This document shows, piece by piece, positions 57,450 through 64,000 of a stretch of 64,000 bases of DNA (positions within the stretch are counted from its first letter, which is position 1; every line of letters starts with the position of its first letter). The position numbers and the translations under genes are program-made. The notes beneath the pieces were generated by a model that saw only the letters and a program-made list of their open reading frames with translations, had not been told where the DNA came from and did no database searches. The stretch is from Membranipora membranacea (Eukaryota; Bryozoa; Gymnolaemata; Cheilostomatida; Membraniporidae), in the NCBI GenBank assembly GCA_914767715.1, contig OU612069.1, positions 13,391,387-13,455,386 on the forward strand, written 5' to 3'.

Positions 57450-60400
57450 ATGGCATTACTTCCTAAAGAACACGGACAGTTTGCAAAAGAAGATTTCTGG
57501 GATGGTTTCTTCAAGGCCAGGGGTGACAAGTCATTTGACTGGTGAGTGTTACTGTTACTCTGACTGAAGTTATCATTTTACATCATCCTTAAAATAGATG
57601 ATGCAGAAACCTACCATAGCCTCATTGTAATGGTAGTAAAAGTTTATTGAGCAAACTACAGAGTAACACAAAAGCCTCCATTTGCAGCCTTTTATATATT
57701 TGGAGATCCAATACAATACTTATATAATATATATTATAATACTCATGAAAAAAGTTTGTCATTGTAGTTTAGTTAATATAGAAGGACTTCAACGCGTTTC
57801 CGTTTCTTCAAAACGTTGTGTTTGTGAGCCCCAGCAACAGTGTATAAATGTACTAATCGCAGACCTTGGGACTTTAAACACCCATCTAACTAGAGACATA
57901 AGCGTTCCAGCGGTAGCTACCCTCTGGCTCTCTGCCTGTTTCAACACCTCATATTAGGAATCAGTTCCTCAGTCAGATAGTCACAGAGTCCCTGTCTTTA
58001 TGTGCAATACTGTCTCTGAGATGCAACACTGCTGCATTCTGGAAACTGTTGCTAAGATTGGTTGCCCGCGCCTGGTTTTTGAGAAACTAGTGCGTTTACA
58101 CAGCTGCAATTAGTTGCTTGCCATCTCGCAGTCATAAAGAGACTCAGAATTCTCCTCTGTGTAAACGCAGCTTCACTGTCTTCTCTTCAATTATTGCAGA
58201 TATTATCAAGGTCTTTTAGAAACCCTTCTTAGGCTAGATACTTGCCTACGGGAAACAGAGAACCAGGGAAAAGATTAATTTTATTATTCATTGATACAAT
58301 TAATAAGAATGTTATAAACATGCTATAAATATATATATATTGTACAGAAGTAAGTGACTGTTTTCTTCAATTAATCAGTCCCATAGGAGTAATTAAATCC
58401 ATTTGAATCTTAACCATCCACCCAGTTTAGGCTTAGCTACAGACAACGTTCTACAGACACATTCTACAGCAAGTATTTTTATCCTCATATTCATGTTATT
58501 GATTGATTGATTCAAAATTGATGAATTGTACGCTTGAGTTCAGTGTCAACTGATCATCAAACCTGCAAGTTTCTTGTCAACTTAAATTTCCTCTCTACTT
58601 ACAGGTATGGCGAGTACGGGGAACTATCTTCTGTTATACACAAATACATCAAACCTGCCGATAAGATACTGATGGTTGGATGCGGTAATAGTAAACTTAG
58701 CGAGGATCTATATGACTTGTCCTATCACGATATACACAATATAGATATCAGTGAACTTGTCATCCGACAAATGAATCAAAAGAACAACGATAAGAGGCCG
58801 AAAATGAGCTATACCAAGATGGACGCCACGCAGGTGATCGTCTATTTTTCACTTCATCTTCTTCTCCAATTTGCAGGCCTCACTGCATTTGCATTGGCTA
58901 GCAATCAGGTATCAACCACTGTACTAGCCTCATCTCAAAGGCCAAAAACAAAAAATGGGCTAACACCAACTCTTTGGTGCGCCAATGTATGCTGTTTTTA
59001 GAAGCGGTAAATCTATGCACTGCCACTTCATAAATAGTCTGAATTAAAGGCCCAGGACTTCTCTAATCCTAGTCTGATAATGGACCTAAACTTTGATAAG
59101 TTCCTTGGAAGCCATGCCTGCTGCCAGGTGAACATTCAGCTCATTATTAAGTGTGCTTTTTACAGAGAGTCCGGAATTTCAAAAACAACTATAGCATTCA
59201 TATGGCACCATTTTATGCTTGCCGAATGTGGGAGTAGAGTATGCACTTGTGATTGGAAGAACGAGACAAAAGTTGGTCACATTGTTAAAGTGTTTGTAAA
59301 GGAACAGGGTTCTTGGTATCATTTTTGAGCTTGAAATGAGATTAAGACAGCTATCACACATGCATTTGCATGAAAAATAAGTCTTCAGAGTTACTTGGTC
59401 TGGTAGGTTTGGGGGTCATAAGTTAACACTATTGAGTTGCCTACTCATGCACAGCCCAACTTATCCAGGCGATTTGTAATGAGCCTATTATGGGGGAAAT
59501 ACAGTAATATTAGTGACTATTGTGGTTAGATAACAACTTTTGCGAATACATGACAAAGTCACTCACAAGTCTGGCGATGACATAAAAGTTCAAATTTAAT
59601 GAGTTGAGACGCTAATCAAAACAACCTTCATTTCTGTTATGAGCCCATGTTGATGAAGAGATTAGAAGAACCACTGTACCAAAGATTATACTGACTGTAC
59701 ATAACAATCAATGACTATGACCCATTCCATGTCCACAGCTTTTCAAGCGAGTGATTTTCATTTCATACCGCTGCGCTTGTTTGCTCTGTTTAAATAAGAT
59801 TACACTGGAGCAATGGATTCTTCCTGCTGACAAAGCCTTGCTTATTTCAGATTTACCTAAAAATGGTCCATACAATGCTTTATGGTTAGTACCAAATATT
59901 GCGATAATATCCAACACTAGCCCCCCAAATAAGATCCATACTGATGAAATAACTCAAAAACTCGACAAATTAATTTCCTATGTGACTGATGTGTGCTTTG
60001 ACATAGGTTCTCATATGGCCTGCTGCACTCAGTCAGTAATATTGATAGTCCATGTTTAGATGTGCTGAGTATCCGTGATGCACAGATGGACAAGATCTGA
60101 TGTAAAATAATATAGAAAGTTTCTCAGGGTATTCCACTGCTTACACGATTATCAATACTCCTCTCTTTAGGAGGCAGTCAAATTCATTTACATTTTTCAT
60201 CACCGTCAAGTCCGAAATAACTAGATGACAATTTTATTTACTTCAATTTACTTTGTGACTTGTAAATTCCAGTTTTTGATGTAAACAAGAAAGTTTACCC
60301 GAGAAAATCTTGTGAGTCCAAACATCAGAATATTTGCAAAAATTGTTGTAAAGATTCTCAAAACTTCAAATCACTCAGTATTAATCATCGCATGCTTTGG

Positions 60401-63400
60401 ATTTTAACATCATCCTAATGCCTGAAATGTCGAGATTTAAAAACAAATTATTTTAGATTTTTGTGCAAATTAGAAAAACATCCAGTCTACATGTGTAAAT
60501 TTTGTATCTTCCATTGAAATTCTATTGAAAGCCACTAATCATAAAGCATAACGGCTGAAGACAGAGTTTGATTGGAATGTCATATCTTAGTATTTATAAT
60601 TCAATACAATCCATGTAGCCACAATCTCATTTATTTATCAAATAAATATAAACAAAACCTTGAAATACTTTAGCGATGTATTGATCTGCCTTTATATTGC
60701 CAATTTCTATCTCGAGCAGTAACCATGGTTAACAGAAAATGTTGCATCTGTCAAAGCACTGTGGGTTATTTCAAGTGGCCGAAATCATACAGATTTAAAC
60801 TTGAGTGGTGTGACTACCTCAGGAACATTGTCCCTATGATAATCACATGGACTCGACGTCGATTTGCTACAATTGCCTCGTGAATGATATTCAATCTCGC
60901 TCTCACTGGATCTGTTAATCTCCCTATAATTTTCACTCTCGCTGTCGGATGAGCTAGAGTTGTAATTTGCTGTGCTAGATTTCGATCGATCGTTTGCTTT
61001 GTCATTCAATTATGAAATTTTATACACTATCCCATTTTACCAGCTAAGCCACATAACATGGGACAGATTAACTTTGCATTGTATCCACTCATTCATTCAA
61101 TAGATAAATTCTGTGTGGTTTAAAATTGTATGCAGGGAATATCCAAACCACTGTGTATCAAAACCACTGTGTCATAACAAAAAGTCTTATTTACGAGATA
61201 CTGTATATTCCCATTATAATCTAAGGTACTAAAAAGGTACTATTTTCTACAAGTGATCACAACTCCAAAGGAGAAAAATAGTACCTTTTTAGTACCTTCT
61301 CATCTCAACTTTGAGTGAAAATAATTCTTTACTGGGCCACAGGCTGCTTTTGCACATAGCATAATGTTCTAAACTAGACTGAGAGCTCTAGAATGATACC
61401 AAAAACCTGTTCCCTTTACAAGCACTTTAAGAGATATCGTAATTATGTTGGTTGGCTATCATTGAAGGATGGGAAAGATTAGAGTGAGGGGAGTGGACTT
61501 GCTACTTGAGCATACTATGTTGGCATTGTACCTGGCAAAATTTAATCAATAAATTAATCTGTTTTCTCCGCACAGATGTCATATGAGAATGAAAGTTTTA
61601 AATCGGCCATAGATAAAGGTACTCTGGATGCTTTACTACCTGACACAGAGCACATTGAGATAGCAGTGTCTATGTTAGCTGATGTGTGGAGAGTAGTAAA
61701 GTGTATGGGATCGTATATGATTGTCAGTCTAGCCCAGGATCATGTACTCAATACTCTAGTCAAGTCATTCCAAGACAGGTAAGCAAACAGTTGTATCAGG
61801 CTACAACATTCAAATACCTTGGTCTAGATGGCACATTTCACAACAAAAAATATTCTGCCTGCTGGATAGCTTTGTGACATAGTCCACCTCTGCAGCACAG
61901 CAATTGTGGCGCTGACTTCCATCAAGGAAGACAACTCTAAGAGTTCAAAGATGTGAGATAGCAAAGCCAACATTCCATTTAGCTCCAAATATTTCCAAAT
62001 CACCGGTTTTTCATTATTTCTCCAATTTAGGTTCTCAGTCTATGTGAAATAGTTCAAGCCCTATGCTGCAGAGACAAGTGCGAAGTGCAACAAAACTGCG
62101 GTGGTGTTTGACATTTTTGTTGTTTGAGATTCCTTTTTGGATTTTTTTGAAAGAACGCGTAAATTAGATCTGAAGCCGTGCATTTTTTTACCTATTCTTC
62201 TAGCTGAATATATTTGTGTCAAGTTATTCAAATTTGACATCATATGATTGAACCGTCAGAAATGGTTTGTAGTGGAAGCCCACTATCAGCTAACTAAACA
62301 AGGCACTTTCTCCATAGATGCATTTGTATTTAAAGCTGCGCGTCTTCAATGTTCACAAATAACAATAAATGTCAATCTGGTCCAAATCATTGTGGGCAAT
62401 CACTTGTCTACGGCCACACTTCGGCAATTTATAACTGATAGCAATAACCTTCGAATATGCAATCTAACATGTCTTTTTACATCCTCCTACGCCTTCCTCT
62501 ATCCTCTAATTTTGCTTTTCTTACAGGGCCTGTATATTTAGAGCACATAAACTACCGTCCAGCTCAGAGGAAGGGTTTATGATGCCCGTGTTCGCCTTTG
62601 TTATCACAAAACTCAAACAGATGCCAGGCATGAAAACTGTAAGTTGACCGTGACCACAAAAAATGTCTTTAACTTGGTTTTTCAATAGAATCATAGTACG
62701 CTTTTCATATTTGTTGGAAATTACCCTTCAGGCAATGAACCATAATCCTTACTGTGCATAAACAGACGCAGTGCCACATAACCTCTCACACTTACAAATA
62801 CCTAACAGGCCTATTTATCAGTGATCCAGTAAAGAGAATTTGACACTCTCAAATGTAGAGTTGTCTCAACCTTGAACAAGGTCGGATAACACATAATCCG
62901 TCATGAAAATATGGTTTTATTAGCATTATTGCCCAAATCATCAAATTTTTATTTTCACTCCATTCTGAAGGGAAACATTGCCCTGTGTTTCACCACTTTT
63001 AGCACTAGACAAGTTAGCAAATAAACCCATTAATGATCATGTGTATGAACATAAGCCCATTACATTGAATGATATAAACATGCATTACCCTTACCCTCAT
63101 AACCGCTTTTCTCTGCAATGATGTTTTATATTCACTGCTTCCCCTTCTAATGATGTGTAATATAAACCTCTTCTCTCTTCAATGATATGTTGTATTTATA
63201 GGTATGGGAGACGTCTCTTCACGAGGGAAACAATACAAGGCACAGCTCAAGTGAGGATATGATTGCATCTATCAAAGAGTGTCAATACTATGCTATGCTT
63301 CAGAGTAAACTCTCTAAAGGGTAGGTGGTCTCTACTGACTAGTTTTTTTTTATATTATTGAATCTTATTGTAATTATCTCTCTTGGGAAAAATACTGCTG

Positions 63401-63780
63401 TGTTGGTGAATACTGCAGTTCTCGACACCCATCCCCTTCCACTCGTCCGTTCATAGAGCATGTATATGTTTAGCAGACCAGATGAAACTTATTTCAGAAT
63501 TGCCGGCTCTCTGTAAGCTTGATCCTGTGCATTTTATGTTTGGGAGAGGTGCCCATCCCCCCCTAGTTAATACCATGGCATCTACTCTGTACCTCTGTAC
63601 CTTTTGATGTCCTAGGCTTTTCATTTTCAGGAGCACGATAGGAGACGACGCACCTCAGCCCTGTGTGAAACTATTCTCTGCAGTGAACTCTCAGTCTCCC
63701 AGATACACAATACACATAGTTGACGCTGAGGCCAAAGGCAAAGACCTCAAGTTTGCTGTGTTCATAGCTCCACAGGGCAA
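57450..63780 (+). CDS. METTL13: METTL13 5' part, unit 3, open through exon 6, cut by the window end
   Basis: Exons: 57450-57541, 58605-58833, 61576-61778, 62527-62638, 63202-63320, 63631-63780; further exons would lie beyond 64000. Exon 1 starts [11 protein letters not shown] and has no stop; exon 6 is 150 nt and in frame. This is the only one of the three copies with no break in what can be seen. Motif I VGCGNS is at residues 55-60, NIDIS about 20 residues later, and [11 protein letters not shown] in exon 3 completes the SAM-dependent fold that in METTL13 methylates eEF1A Lys55. Intron 2 is about 2.1 kb longer than in other units because of a TTAA-flanked element. Whether this copy continues into a full C-terminal domain or into the ACY1 relic cannot be seen here. 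Confidence 0.9.
59289..61426. mobile_element. TTAA-flanked 2.1-kb DNA transposon, only in unit 3
   Basis: TTAA at 59285-59288 and 61427-61430; the empty site with a single TTAA is at 11419-11422 (unit 1) and 36241-36244 (unit 2). Terminal inverted repeats of about 45 bases begin AGTG(T/C)TTGTAAAGG and continue through AACAGG and TTGGTATCATT. A strong internal hairpin lies near 61225-61303 (AAGGTACTAAAAAGGTACTA and its complement). No transposase is recognised. A minus-strand frame at 60785-61009 encodes a serine/acid-rich peptide of 74 residues, like the low-complexity N-terminus of some piggyBac transposases, but nothing further supports this. Best read as a non-autonomous or decayed piggyBac-type element. 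Confidence 0.85.
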
Positions 63781-63924
63781 GTGAGTTTTAATTTTATCTG
63801 AAAACAATTATTCACAATGTTTCCATGTGAATTTTGAGGTCGGCCTCGATCTAGCTGAGTTGTCACCTCTTGGCTAGTCTTATATAATATGCATCAATTC
63901 CCATGAATGGAGCTGTGCTGAAAC

Positions 63925-64000
63925 TTTAAAAAAACTGCCACCGCCAGGACTGGAACCCAGGCCACTTAAGACAAAGTCTGCTCAGCGCGAACTGAACCTT
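63925..64000 (-). mobile_element. tRNA-like repeat, antisense, METTL13 intron 6 (unit 3), cut by the window end
   Basis: Counterpart of 13915-14030, with the same B-box-like motif. Confidence 0.4.

Larger units (their letters stand above)
51128..64000. repeat. Tandem array unit 3, cut by the window end
   Basis: Starts with the same GGCTGGATGGGGCGC border as unit 1 and contains CFAP300 and METTL13 exons 1-6 before the window ends. It shares the 360-bp intron 1 segment of METTL13 with unit 2, but shares with unit 1 the absence of the TA element and of the 37-base insertion near 29641. Confidence 0.93.

Noticed and set aside
59708-60059. Overlapping open frames in the TTAA element as a transposase.
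   Set aside because: Both strands have open stretches of 70-100 codons, but no DDD/DDE motif or piggyBac-type block could be recognised.

Overview
The window looks like nuclear DNA of an invertebrate animal. It is AT-rich, its genes are split by introns with GT-AG ends, it carries many small DNA transposons, and it has a motile-cilium gene (CFAP300). A sponge or other early-branching marine invertebrate would fit, but the species cannot be fixed from the sequence alone. No bacterial operons, CRISPR arrays or phage genes were seen.

Layout. Bases 1-3630 are flank: a degenerate tandem repeat of about 395 bp, a microsatellite, and a decayed MULE/FLYWCH transposase gene on the minus strand. From about 3630 to the window end lies a direct tandem array of a unit of about 23.5-24 kb: unit 1 about 3630-27561, unit 2 about 27562-51127, unit 3 about 51128 to beyond 64000. 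Each complete unit carries, in order: CFAP300 (minus, 7 exons), METTL13 (plus, 5' half only), the 3' exons of an aminoacylase-1 gene ACY1 (plus), and a RING/B-box/coiled-coil/beta-propeller TRIM-like gene (minus, 7 exons). CFAP300 and METTL13 are divergent, with 226 bp between start codons in every unit. METTL13 breaks off after exon 7 and decayed ACY1 sequence follows directly, so the unit seems to descend from a locus where a deletion joined the two genes before the array expanded.

The copies have different fates. All three CFAP300 copies are open from start to stop. METTL13 is broken in unit 1 (stop at codon 6) and in unit 2 (1-nt insertion in exon 6 plus a deletion of about 635 bp through the exon 7 acceptor); the unit 3 copy is open as far as the window goes. 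Both TRIM-like copies are open, but their propellers differ strongly in short patches at equivalent blade positions, while nearly all surrounding sequence is almost identical. That is the most interesting signal in the window.

Mobile elements date the history. A TTAA-flanked 2.1 kb element is only in unit 3, a TA-flanked 374 bp element with a tRNA-like core only in unit 2, and three TTAA-flanked MITEs sit at the same CFAP300 intron positions in all units. Snap-back hAT-like elements, tRNA-derived SINE-like repeats, minisatellites and long homopolymers fill the rest. All exon borders were placed by hand from reading frame, splice consensus and remembered family sequence; none was checked against transcripts or databases.
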